Below, one piece after another: positions 10,144-21,300 of a stretch of 64,000 nt of DNA. Under the pieces are notes generated by a model. That model worked only from the letters and a program-made list of their open reading frames with translations. It searched no databases and was not told the DNA's origin. The translations under genes and the position numbers were made by a program. This DNA comes from Dryas octopetala (Eukaryota; Streptophyta; Magnoliopsida; Rosales; Rosaceae): the NCBI GenBank assembly GCA_963921425.1, contig OY992840.1:19446621-19510620 (forward strand), given 5' to 3'. The first letter of the stretch is position 1; each line of letters begins with the position of its first letter.

Positions 10144-11154
10144 AAATGTAGTTAGGATCGGGGACTGTCCGACCTAACACCCATTCCAATCAATGAAAAG
10201 ATGAGCACATTTCTACTCATTTTTCTTCTTATTTTTTCGAAGTAAACACTGGGGACTCTACTCCTATACACTTCTAACAAAGAGGAAAGATCTAAGTGTT
10301 TCCTTCGAAAAAATTCTAAACCCATGTGCCGAGCCGAAGCGCCATTTCCGGCCCGATGCTCGGCATATTACAGACTCATCAGGTCTATAAACTCATGTGT
10401 CGAGCGGGCGCGCCATTTCCGGCCCGATGCTCGGCATATTACAGACTCATCAGGTCTATAAACTCATGTGTCGAGCGGGCGCGCCATTTCCGGCCCGATG
10501 CTCGGCATATTACAGACTCATCAGGTCTATAAACTCCCGTGCCGAACTAGCGCGCCACTTTCGGCCCAATGCTCGGCATGGTACAGACTTATCAGGTCTA
10601 TAAAAATCCCTGTCTGAGCCGAAGCGACTTCCTACAGTCCTAACGTTCAACAGGATATTTCTAAAAGAAAAATATACACTCCAACCAAAACTTTCATCGT
10701 GCATGCCGAGCCGATCTGAAAGTAGGTTTGAATATTTTTCTCAAAAAACTGCATTCCTAAATATCTCAATGGGTATGCCGAGCCCATCCGAGATGACTAG
10801 GGTTTTTTAAATTTTTACTTATCCTGGTTATGCTTATCAAGCTGATCCGAGGACAAGTTCTAATTTATCATCACCATTCATTTTCATTTTAATCGGCATG
10901 CCGAGCCGATCTCAAAATGTCTTGGTTCTTATTATGTTTTCACTTTTATCATTTTTCTTTTCCATGTGTTATTAGTTTTTGTCGTTAGCTTAATTTCCGA
11001 GCCGAACTGACAGCAGCTTGTATCATATAAAGAAAATTCTGATAAAATTAAACAACATAAAACCAAATACAAATTGTTCCAAAAACAATTAAACCCGAGC
11101 CACACTTCGGCTCGGGAACAAAAAACAAAAACAAGACAACATAAAATCATGCTA
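10144..11154. other. non-coding spacer between pol and the antisense gene
   Basis: This holds the 71-bp tandem repeats (10324-10607), then an AT-rich stretch in which the word GCCGAGCC recurs at about 90-160 bp intervals (for example near 10704, 10776 and 10899). No frame of note. It would be the 3' UTR of both the sense pol transcript and the convergent antisense gene. Confidence 0.6.
10324..10607. repeat. four tandem copies of a 71-bp unit
   Basis: Units start at 10324, 10395, 10466 and 10537. Each holds GAGCGGGCGCGCCATTTCCG-like sequence, CCCGATGCTCGGCAT and ACAGACTCATCAGGTCTATA. Copies 2 and 3 appear identical, while 1 and 4 are diverged. Because 71 is not a multiple of three, the open frames across them are incidental. 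Tandem arrays downstream of pol are common in Tat-lineage elements. Confidence 0.9.
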
Positions 11155-13547
11155 TCATGCAGATCGCTCGGCAGGGCCCTCCTGGATCGGCTCGGTAGAC
11201 TCCTCGGGCGTCTCCTCGCCGAGCTGCACCACCTCAACCCCGCCGATCTGCATCTCAGCATTGGGATCGGATTCGGGGACCGGGGGAATCGGGGTCGGCT
11301 CATATGCAGGCAGTGGAGGATCTTCCGGAGTCGGCTCGACTTCGGCGCGGACTTGGCGATCGAGAGGAGGAAGCTCATCCTGTTGACTTCCCTGGGTGTC
11401 TTCGTCGTCCTCGGACTCGCCAAGGAATGATACATCCCAGTCCGGCCTCTTCGATTTGATCGCCTCCAAAAGCTCCTGATACCCATCAAAATGGGCATCA
11501 GCCAGTGCCTGGGCGCTCGGCACTTCAGATCGACGTCGGAGTTCGACATTCTCGATCCTCCGTTCAGCGGCCTCGATGTCTCGCTGGAGATCGCCGACAT
11601 AATGCCTCAAGTCCGCCACATTTTGCTCCGAGGAGGCAAGCTCCTTGCCGAGCCGACCGACCTCCTCCTCCTTCCTGGCCAGCCTGGATTGCAGACCCTC
11701 CGACCGTTCGCGCTCGGCATTGACCGTCCGCTCGGCCTCGGCCAACTTCTCTTTCAGCTCTACGACCCGTGCCCGAAACCTCTCCAGTTTCGCCTCGGCA
11801 TCGACGGCGGCCTTAGCAGCTTCGAACTGCCTCATGGCGAGCTGCAAGAGAAACAAATTCATTACTAATCCGGACCGAGCGAATAAGACGAAGTCCGAAG
11901 TAAAAAAAGACTTACCAACATGGCCTGGCGGGATACGATCAGAGCCTGGTGGCTGAAGCCCGGCTCGCCATGGTCAGTCCACAGCCCCTCCTGCACCCTC
12001 GCGGTCATCACGCGCTTAAGGCCCGTGACGAACGGCTCGAGGCCGGGGTCTACCTCCATCGCCTTCAGGGGCGCCGAACCGGACGCTCCGGCACCAGAAC
12101 CGCCGGGCTCGGCCCGAGCCCTCTTCTCCACCGGGGCCTCGGCCTGGGGAGCCTTCCTCTTCTCTGCCTGCCGAACCGGTCTCGGCGCAGGAGATCTAGG
12201 CTGAGCTGCCGCCGGGGCAGGAGCCTGGACCGGCTCGGCAGGGGTCCGCCCCGCTGCCTTCTTCTGGACGCTCCGAGCCGCTTTCTTCCTAAGGCGAACC
12301 TCCAGTTCGGTGGGCGCCATTCCCCTCTCGGCTCTAGGATTCCACCTGGGCACAAACCAGGAGATCCCGCTCTGTCGGATCTGAGTCTCCCCGAGCAGGA
12401 ACTTGGTTGACAAGTACTCTCCTGGTGAGTCCCTGATCGCGGCGATCTGGTCCTTGAGCTCACCTCGGAGCTTGTACTTGCCCCAGCTTACTGCGAAGGC
12501 GAAACCAAAAAGAGTTAGACAAAAATATAATACAATTAACACAAGACATATGCAAATTGTCCTCGGACCGGCCCCAAATTCCCAATGCCCACCTGGAATT
12601 CTAAAAGCTCTGGGCACCCGAGCCGAGGTGATTCTGTTCGGATCGGCGAACTCCCAATCCCCAGAGACAAAGAAATATCTTTTCTTCCATGTCTTCTGGG
12701 AGGAGGGATTCCCACCGAAGAGTGGCCCCGAGTACGCCTGGAGGTTGTAGAATCCGAGCTCGCTCTGCTTCGACCTCAGTGCGTAATTGCAGAACAGGAT
12801 ATCCTTGTGTGGCACACACTTGTGCACTTTGTGCCACAAGATGTGCATGGACAGGATGATCCTGTATACGTTCGGGTTCAGCTGGTGTGGCGCCGCGCCG
12901 ATCGTCGCGAGCCAGTCCTGCAGGAAGGTGTGCAGGGGAAGCCGAACCCCATTCTCAAACATCTCCGGGTACATGGTCACCCATCCTATCGGGGGTCGGC
13001 TCGGCTTCTCCCCCTCGGTCGGCAACCTCATCAGCACGGAGTCGGGGACTGAGTATCTACTCCTCAAATCCCTGAGATGGTACTCGGTCATCTCATTGGG
13101 GATCTGATCGGCCTTCCACGGCAGTTCCTCGTAGAAGTCCGGGTCGATCGGACTCCCCGTCACCCCCTGAGCCGAGGTCGACGCCTCGTGCCCCCTATCC
13201 CTTTCATCCGAGCCCGAGGTGAGTCTGCTCGGAATGGTGGCGATCGGCTCGACGTCGAGAGGTTCTTCGTCACCTCCTTCGACCGTCCCTTGTTCCCAGT
13301 CGGAACTCAGTATCTCGGGGTTTTCCTGATCCCCTCGGGCTCGGCGCTCTCCTCCCGGATTGCGGTTCAATGCCGAGCCGGCCTCGTCCAACTCTTCGGA
13401 CAAGCCATCCCAACTCGCCTCACCCGCAGGTGGGCTTCGGCTCGGCTCGGCCTCACCCACAGATGGGCTTCGGCTCACCTCGGCCCCACTGTCTCCCTCG
13501 AAGGCTTCCCCCGATCCGAGCCGACCACTCGAATCAGTCTCTGACAT
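11155..13547 (-). CDS. antisense gene inside the retrotransposon, Transposase_28-like with coiled-coil C-terminus
   Basis: Best model has three exons: 13547-12593, 12490-11916 and 11841-11155, totalling 738 residues. Intron 1 (102 bp) is in frame and could be retained. It is suggested by a GT...TTCGCAG pair around an odd hydrophobic segment. Intron 2 (74 bp) has a consensus GTAAGT donor and a TTGCAG acceptor and joins two long frames without loss of phase. The protein begins MSETDSSGRLG. An acidic/Ser-rich N-terminus leads to a domain with ELPWKADQ, GWVTMYPEMFENGVRLPL and LNPNVYRI, resembling the 'putative gypsy type transposon' family (Transposase_28). Then come a basic Pro/Ala-rich linker, a long heptad-like coiled coil (LERFRARVVELKEKL) and an acidic tail. 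Function is unknown. Antisense frames are reported for Tat elements, but splicing and expression here are inference. Confidence 0.75.
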
Positions 13548-14197
13548 TACTAACAGTTTTTCTACTTTCTCTCTCTCACTTTATGGATCAAAAAGTTCTT
13601 TTTCTCAAGAACACCAAGAACACACCCAGAAAAACCCGAAAAACACAAAAACTCAAGAATGGACAGAATCACTTACTGGTTTTTGTCCGGCCAATCCCTC
13701 CACCCCTCACACACTCGGAATGGCTTCGTCTATGATTACGCTTGCCCGAAACCGTGACCGAACTGCTGCACTAACGACGGAGGTAGGAGGAAATTCACGG
13801 CGGAGGAGGGAAGAGTTTGCAGAGAGAGAGTGGGAGTTTCTGAAAAAGTTGGAAAGTGAGAGGGAAGAGAGAGAAAGGCATGATTTATACCCCCATGCAA
13901 ACCGATCTCAGCCCTTCATTTCTGGCGCTTCATATGCCAGATCTTGACACCTGTCAAACATTCAAAAAAATACCCATAACGAGGTGACCCTTACGTTCCC
14001 CCATGCAGAAATCAAACGTCTCTTCACCTGTCCCTGAGATATTTTGACTAATCACAAGTCGTCTTGTGTTCGGATCTTCGGGAACCTGGGCTCGTAGGGT
14101 TCGGCTCGGATCAAGCAACATACTACCTTTGGGATTGTCCTTACACTCCAACTTCCAATCCACCACTGCTCGCTCGGATCGGAAGTTGGGGGACTCC
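13548..14197. other. 5' flank of the antisense gene, and polypurine tract at 14183-14194
   Basis: The stretch next to the antisense start (13555-13890) is CT/GA-rich and AT-richer and could be its 5' UTR and promoter. The tract AAGTTGGGGGAC at 14183-14194 is the plus-strand primer site for reverse transcription and sits three bases before the 3' LTR. Confidence 0.6.
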
Positions 14198-15251
14198 TGT
14201 TTGTGGGAAAATCCACATCAATCCGAACAGCCAATCACAGCTCGACACGTGGCTGGTCAACATCCACCTCGGAGTTTGACTCTCAGTGGTCAAAACTTTG
14301 ACCCCCACGTCATCACCACTCGGCATCGCCTCTGCCAGCTCAGACCGGATCTCCACGCCGGCCCTCCATGTTCGGTCCGAGCCGAACCGATGATCTTCCG
14401 TGGGATCGAGTGTCCATCTTCCCACGATCATCCCGGTCCGGCTCGGCTCGGCACGGGAGATGGCCTCTTTTCGGGTTCTGGCGTCGACCAGTTAGAGCTC
14501 GGAAAGAGCCCCAGTCTATGGGACCGGCTCGGCCTGGAATCCCATGCCCGATCCGACCACACATGGACTTCGTGTCTTCACATGAAAACATGTGTTCGTA
14601 TCGGCTCGGCTCGGCTCTCCGCCGCCATTCCCAGGAAGATCACGATGGGACGAACCGCCACACTTGAATGCACCTGACACAATCTTCTGACAGACAGAAT
14701 ATCAGGCTTGCATTCATGACTGCTGGACAGTTTGCCTGGACCTTCCAACCTTGCATTTAATGCAGCATTCAATGCTGAGGAAGCAAGCAGCTGAGCATGC
14801 AACTAGGTCTGACCAGGTGCGTGGGTCTCTGGCAACCATTCATTCACATGCAGGTAACTTATTCATTAAGTTTTCCTTTGCCTATATAAGGCACCACATA
14901 TGCACAAAATGAAGCATCTAGCAATCTATCAATACACACGCTAAACACTTTGCATTTCCATCCAAAAAAGAGCCTACCCAACTTGCTGAGAATAACCCAG
15001 AACATTTGCCTTGTTCTTCCCATTCTCCCAAGTTCTTCCTTTGTTCTTCCTCATCCACCATCAAACACCACCACTGATTTCATCATCGGAGTGTGTTTGG
15101 CTGGTACCACACCGGTCCATCTCCTTTGATCTTGTTTTTGTCTACAGGAAGATCTCAACCAGCATCCACTTCATCATCCAGCGAAGCACTTGATCAGCCA
15201 GATCAGCATATCTAAGTTGTTGCATCTACCTTACGAGAATTTGCATCAACA
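14198..15251 (+). repeat. 3' LTR
   Basis: 1054 bp, TG...CA, aligned end to end with the 5' LTR at a constant offset of 11,131 bp. Two substitutions were seen by eye (14508 and 14691). It is directly followed by the GGTCC duplication and the 5' region of the host hydrolase gene. Confidence 0.95.
14882..14891 (+). promoter_or_regulatory. TATA box of the 3' LTR, aimed at the host hydrolase gene
   Basis: CTATATAAGG, identical to the 5' LTR copy, lies 491 bp before the hydrolase start codon on the same strand. If active, transcripts starting near 14915 would read through R/U5 into the host gene. Confidence 0.55.
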
Positions 15252-15256
15252 GGTCC
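15252..15256. repeat. target-site duplication, right copy (GGTCC)
   Basis: Matches 3062-3066 exactly. Removing the element and one copy would rejoin host sequence ...GTTGGGTCC with AACACTACTTT. Confidence 0.93.
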
Positions 15257-15372
15257 AACACTACTTTCCGTTGCCCCATATTTTCTCTTCCAAATTTAGT
15301 ATCTGAGAAAGAGTGTGTGCTCTCTGTTTTTTTTTTGGTTGAAAATTTTAGCCTTAACTGATCAGAAAAACA

Positions 15373-18300
15373 ATGTCAGGCCCTCAGTGCTGTTCTAATC
15401 CACCAATTATCAACCCAAACTGTGGAGTAGACTGTGTTGAAAAACTTGGAGGCCTTAACATCTATGTCACTGGCTCCCCTAACTCCAAGCTTGCCATTGT
15501 CCTCATCTCTGATGTTTTTGGTACCTGCCTAGCACTTTAAACTTCTACTTCTTTGGTTCTAATGCTATCTACCTATTTTTCATTTCATGTTGAAGGGAAG
15601 TATTAAGAGGGAAGTGTGATGAGTAGAGTTCTTTTAAGTTTTAACTTGTTTAATAATGGAGAATCAGTGATATTTCATTATGAACTTAGAATACATAATA
15701 CATATTGATCATCTCTCCTGCTATGTAAATATTGGATTTATCAATTCCATCATTGCTATGATTCACTGAATTTACATATTTGACTTGTCCTGCAGGATAT
15801 GAAGCTCCAAATTTGAGGTATGGGCCATATGGCTAATTCTAAAAAAACTTTTTGTCTTTGACTGTAATTTGAGCTGTCTCTTCTTGTTTTTGAAAAAAAA
15901 TTTATGTCTCTGTATTATAATGAGTAAATGAGGGTGTTTGTCAAATCAGATAGAACTATGTTCTGTTTTAGATTCAGGAAGATGATTACTCTTTACAGTG
16001 CTAGGATTTCATGCTGAACCTCTTCGAGACTAATGATGCGATATCTGGATAGTTTATGTTGTGAATTTTTTCACAGGATTACATAGCTCATGTAAAAGAT
16101 GATACAAAAGCTCTAGTTTTTATATGTTCATTTCATGGAAAAGGTGAAACAAGAAAAGAAGAAGAGATGTTGGTGTATAGGAAGTCCTTTGTCAAACTCA
16201 TAATTATGAAAATTATGATTCAATGAAGCAAATTTCTGCCCAGAAGTTAGTTTCTTTAGTGTTTGTGATTGAAGCGCAACTCCATGATCATTTTTAATCG
16301 ATTGTAGTTAACCAATTATTTGCAGTATTGAAATATGGTTATCTATATGTGTGTATAATCTAACATACTTCCTGATAAGTGAGAACTAATGTAGTCTGAT
16401 TTCTACTTTAAGGAAGCTTGCGCAAAAAGTTGCTGCTGCTGGGTTCTGTGTGGTAGTTCCAGACTTCTTCCATGGTGATCCATTTGTATATGACAATAAC
16501 AGGCCTCTAGCAGTCTGGTTAGAAGATCATGCAACGGTTCGCTCTAGCCTTTTCATGAATGCCTAGAGTTTATTTTTATGCTCAACTTAGGTCCATCGTA
16601 GATAATCTTAAGGGCATTACTCAGAATTTCACTTTTTTGGCTGCATGAAAATTTATGTGGATTAGGCTGTGTGGTTTCCTTCTTAACCCTGCACACAACA
16701 GATGGTTTCTATTCTAGCAAAAAAAAACTATTAAATTAATGGTTTCAAAGGTTTTAAAATGATAAGGACTGCATATTGTCTGACTTGACATTGAAATTGG
16801 TGGCCCTAATTTTGTTAACTTCCACATGTTGCTGCAGATTTTGGTTACAGATTCATGTTAAATATTTTAGTGTCTGAAGCTGAAGCTTGTTACGTGTTTT
16901 ACTAGGATAAGGGATTTGAAGATGCAAAATCAGTTATTAATGCTCTTAAAGGTAAAGGTGTTTCTGCAATTGGAGCTGCAGGCTTCTGTTGGGGTGGTGA
17001 GTGATTCTTTTCTTATAGTTGTTGTCAGGCGTGCATGATATTCATTTCCTTGTAAACAACTTGATTTAGTTTTTTTTTAGTTTTTTTTTAGTTTTTTTTC
17101 ATAATCATTTTCATATACAATTTGCATTCTTTATCATATCTTCAACTGGATGCTTGGAACCATTAGTACTTCACATATTGTTATTCTTAGCCAGTAAAAG
17201 AAAAAAAAAAAAAGAAGGAAAAAGAAAAAGGAAATACTTCATATATTGCTACAGCTGGCTAATATACAAACTCGATGTTGTTCTCAGCCAAGGTCGTGAC
17301 TGAACTTGCGAAGTCTGCGTTCATCCAAGCTGCTGTGCTTTTACATCCTTCATTTGTTTCTTTGGATGATATTGAGGGTATGGATATTCCAGTTCTTAAA
17401 TGTTTCAAATCTATATTGTAGTTGCATTATGTTATATCTGCACTTCAGCCTAGCATTGTTGTTGGAGCAACTTTAAGTATGAAAATGAAATGGTACATAA
17501 ATCATCCCGACATAAAATTCCAGCTTTTATCATAATCTAGCAATATAGAGCAATTGCATATACATTAAAATGTCTTCTTTTGAGCCTGTTATGGAAAATA
17601 AAGGAAGCTATCTTAGTCGCAGAACATTTATTTTGTGAACTGGTTGCTAATTACAAGGTTTATATCATATCATTTCATTTTAACAGCCTCCAGAGTCCAG
17701 TCTAATTGTGGACTACACAAAAGAGTTGGGAGGGCTAGTTCACAATGCACCCTGCTATTGCTGTTTGATTTGAAGCAGGCACTGCATCAGACTATTGACA
17801 ATTATTTGAATCCTAAATGATGCCAATTTGCCTTGAATTTGAAAAAAACAAAACAAAAAACCCCTTCACTGGTTTTGCATTGTCATTGTTGTTTTTGTTG
17901 TTACTTTATCATTATTATGCTCTAGGACCAGAGGAGAGAAGAGTTCTTGAAATCTGATTCCATCATACTTTCAATTTGAATAAACTTATTGGCAGGGGTT
18001 AAAGTTCCAATCGCGGTGCTAGGAGCTGAGATTGACAACTATTCTCCACCAGAACTCTTGAAACAGTTTGAGGAGATATTAACTGCTAAATCTGAGGTGC
18101 AAAGGGGTTCTTTTTTCTTTTATTCTTATTTTATAATGTTCATATACTTGCTTCATAGTGTTTGGTCATACATTTCTTTCTCCATAGACTGTAGAACAGA
18201 TTATTACATGAGATCTGAAGTGGACAGGATTTCATTCCTTGATTAGGTTTGCACTAGGGTTCGTGCCCGCGCGATGCTGCGGGTCTGAAAAAGTTATAAA

Positions 18301-21300
18301 ATGTGTTTGAACGTTATAATATTTAAGTTTAAAGTTTTGCAAATGTTGTTAAGGTTTGTTAAATTCATATTTAATGTAATTAAGTTATAGTTATGTGTGT
18401 GCAATATAAATAGAGCAATAAACATAAATTAATTATTTGAAGCAATAAATAAACAAAGTATTTGTAATGAGAAAATGTGTAAAGACTCTATTATGTGAAT
18501 TTTTTTAGAAGTGCATGGAAGTATGAAACTGTGAAGATATGATAAATGTGCAGAACTTGAATTTTAAGCTGTAATAACTGAATAAAATTTAACAAATATA
18601 TTTGTAAATAGTAGCATCAATGTTGCTGATGCATTTAAAGTTACAAAATGATGGTTGACAGTATGTTTTTTATGCTGGTTGCGAGATTAAGATATCGCTG
18701 ATATCTTAATAAAGCAAACAGCATGCAAAAAATATTACAACACTTGATTATAGAATTGTATGTGATACATAACAAAAAGAGCAAGATGCACTGTCGAAGA
18801 GTTGTTTCATGGATCTGGAGAGGTTGATGTATGAGTTTGAGGAGATTTTTGTTCAACATTGGGTGGTTGCTCATCCTCTTTGTTGTCTCCTGCAGGTGGA
18901 TGCTCCTCTGTTCTGCTGAAAAATTAGAATATGTTATTTGTTAGGTGTACATGAATAGTGAAACTGTGATTGTGTGGAGTTAAGAACAGTTGGTAGTTGA
19001 AAGTAATGTGAATTCAATTTTTCAGTAACATTATGATATTTTTGAATAGGAATTGAATGGTTTGAATGGATTGTGGATGTGAAAATAATGTGGAGTATAT
19101 GCTTTTTTCTGAAAACAATGTTGGGCTAAAAATAATTTGTATGGCAGAGTATATAGTTTGTTTTTGCATAATAGATTAAGAATTGATTTTTGGAAACTAA
19201 TGATAAAGTAAATAAGAGTCAAAGATAAATGAATGAATGTAAGCAGTATTATTAAAGCAGTTAGTTAACAAAAAAAATTGTGGAATGTTTCATCTAAAGT
19301 AGATAGTTGGGAGAAGGTATGTTGTGTGTTTGATGTTATCCAATATATTTTGGCATAGATTTAGTTATTTGATAATTATATTATTTTATATAGCAGCTAA
19401 ACTATTTTAAAGAAACATGGAAAAGAGATGGTTTAAAGGGAAAGAAATTTTAGAATTGTTTCCTATATTGGTATATTGCTTGCAAGCTGATTTGAATAAT
19501 TTCTTTGTTATATATATTGAGGAGATTATAAATGTTTGGAATTGTGAAATCAGCGAAAATGGTTTACAAAAGATAGATACACATACACAGCGTTAAAACT
19601 TGTAGTTTGTTTTATTTCTAATATTTTTTCTATGTTTGTTTAAGATGGTTGAGTTGAGGAATACTGTGAATGAAGCCAAATTTATGTTGGTTTTGAATTA
19701 GGTTGGTTCTAATGTAATGAATAAAAATTAGAATTGAGATAATTTAATTGGAGTTGAATAAATTATGAATTATAAATAGGAGGGGGATATATTCAAGAGT
19801 GTGTAGCATTGTGTAGGGAAAAACAAACCTGATTTTAGCTTTCTTTGCTGCTGGTTTAGTCTTCAATTCCTTGAGTGGAATATCATCGAAAGTTGAATCA
19901 GATTGTTCTGGAGGATTTGGAGCATCACTTTCCTCAGCTTTTTCTTCAGTTTCACTAACAGTTAATGAGATGCAAAGCAAAAGAAAAATGTAAAGCTGTT
20001 AATAAGTATTAGAGCTTGTGTGTAAGTTATAGGTAAAGAGTAAGAATACAAAAAAATGTAAATTATTGGAAGAGGAATTACCTCTGGTATTTTTTCCTTT
20101 GTTTTTTGATAGCGCTGAAAAGAGCTCTTCTCACTGTGAGGTTGGCTTTTGATATGGTTCTTTTCCTCAAATTGGTGGATGAGCTAGGAGTGGGTGTAAC
20201 TGGAGCTATTTTAGCAGAAGGTGATGGGCTATGGAGAAGCAATTTTTCAGGTAATGGATTTTCTTTTGCAATGGGTACTTGCTCAGCAGGTGGAGTTGAT
20301 GATGATTCAATCAGAAGGGGTTCTTCATCAAACACAGCATGTATAAGGAGATCATTCCTATTCAAATCACTTTTCAGGGTTCCAAATCGAAGCTGAAAAA
20401 TTTTTGCCTTTCCTCTCACCCGAAGCAGTGCCTCTGGAAATTGGTTTTGATCAATGAAACCACTTTCAACAACCAGATTGTAGCATGAAACTCGGAATAA
20501 TTGTTCTGCTTGTTTTCCAATCACAATCACATTGGCCACATCAGTTTGGTCTGCAATTACAAAGCTTACTTTGAACCTGTAATTTCAATTTGTTAGATGT
20601 TGCATCAATCAAGTATAATTGTTGAAATTAGTATAAATCATGTAAAGAAATTTCCACGTTAATAGTTGTTAATTATACCAAGGGATTGGATTGATTGCAC
20701 TGTGCTTCGGGCAGATGAGTTTGTCATTTTGGGCAGTGATTCTTAGTTGTTTGAAGCAACTTGGGCAAGCTTTATACCACCATCCAGCATGCGTGTCAAA
20801 ACGCGTGATTGTAGCTCTACAGGTAAGAATCTTATCCTGCATTAGATTTAGAGATAAAGAACAAGAGTTAAAGATAATTTAGATGAGAAAGGAAAATAAA
20901 GTTCATGAAAATTGTTAAATGTATTATGTAAATAAATCTTTACCTTGCAAAGTTGTGGATCAAGACGATTCAAAGCCTTGACAGTTAATCTGTCAGTAGT
21001 TTCTAGCTGCTGAGGAGGTTCTCGTGGGGCTGTGGAAGGTGGTAAGATGTTGATAGGCATTGCAAAACCACGAAAACTGCAAGTTTCATATTTAAAAAGG
21101 AATGAAAATTGTTAATTAAAAGGAAAAAAAAGTAACGTTTGTATAGTGAAAAAGTGTGAGAATCATACGCTAATTTATATGAATCAATTTCTGGTATCTC
21201 TGGATTGAGGAAGATTGCAGTGGCATTGGTGCTGCTCAGAACTGGTTTTTCTACATGTTTATAAGAGGGTGAACTTATCATATTTACTATAAGATTATAA

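Larger units (their letters stand above)
3067..15251 (+). mobile_element. complete Ty3/gypsy LTR retrotransposon, Tat type
   Basis: A 12,185-bp element with two 1054-bp LTRs (each TG...CA), a primer binding site, a single gag-pol frame, a polypurine tract and a perfect 5-bp target duplication. The order RT, RNase H, a second RNase H-like domain, integrase is typical of the Tat lineage of plant Ty3/gypsy elements, several of which also carry an antisense reading frame. By eye the LTRs differ only at 3377/14508 (C/G) and 3560/14691 (T/C), so the insertion is recent. The element is GC-rich compared with the AT-rich host DNA and peppered with GAGCCGA/TCGGCTC words. Same-strand orientation and position, 121 bp before a host start codon, make it a likely influence on that gene. 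Confidence 0.95.
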
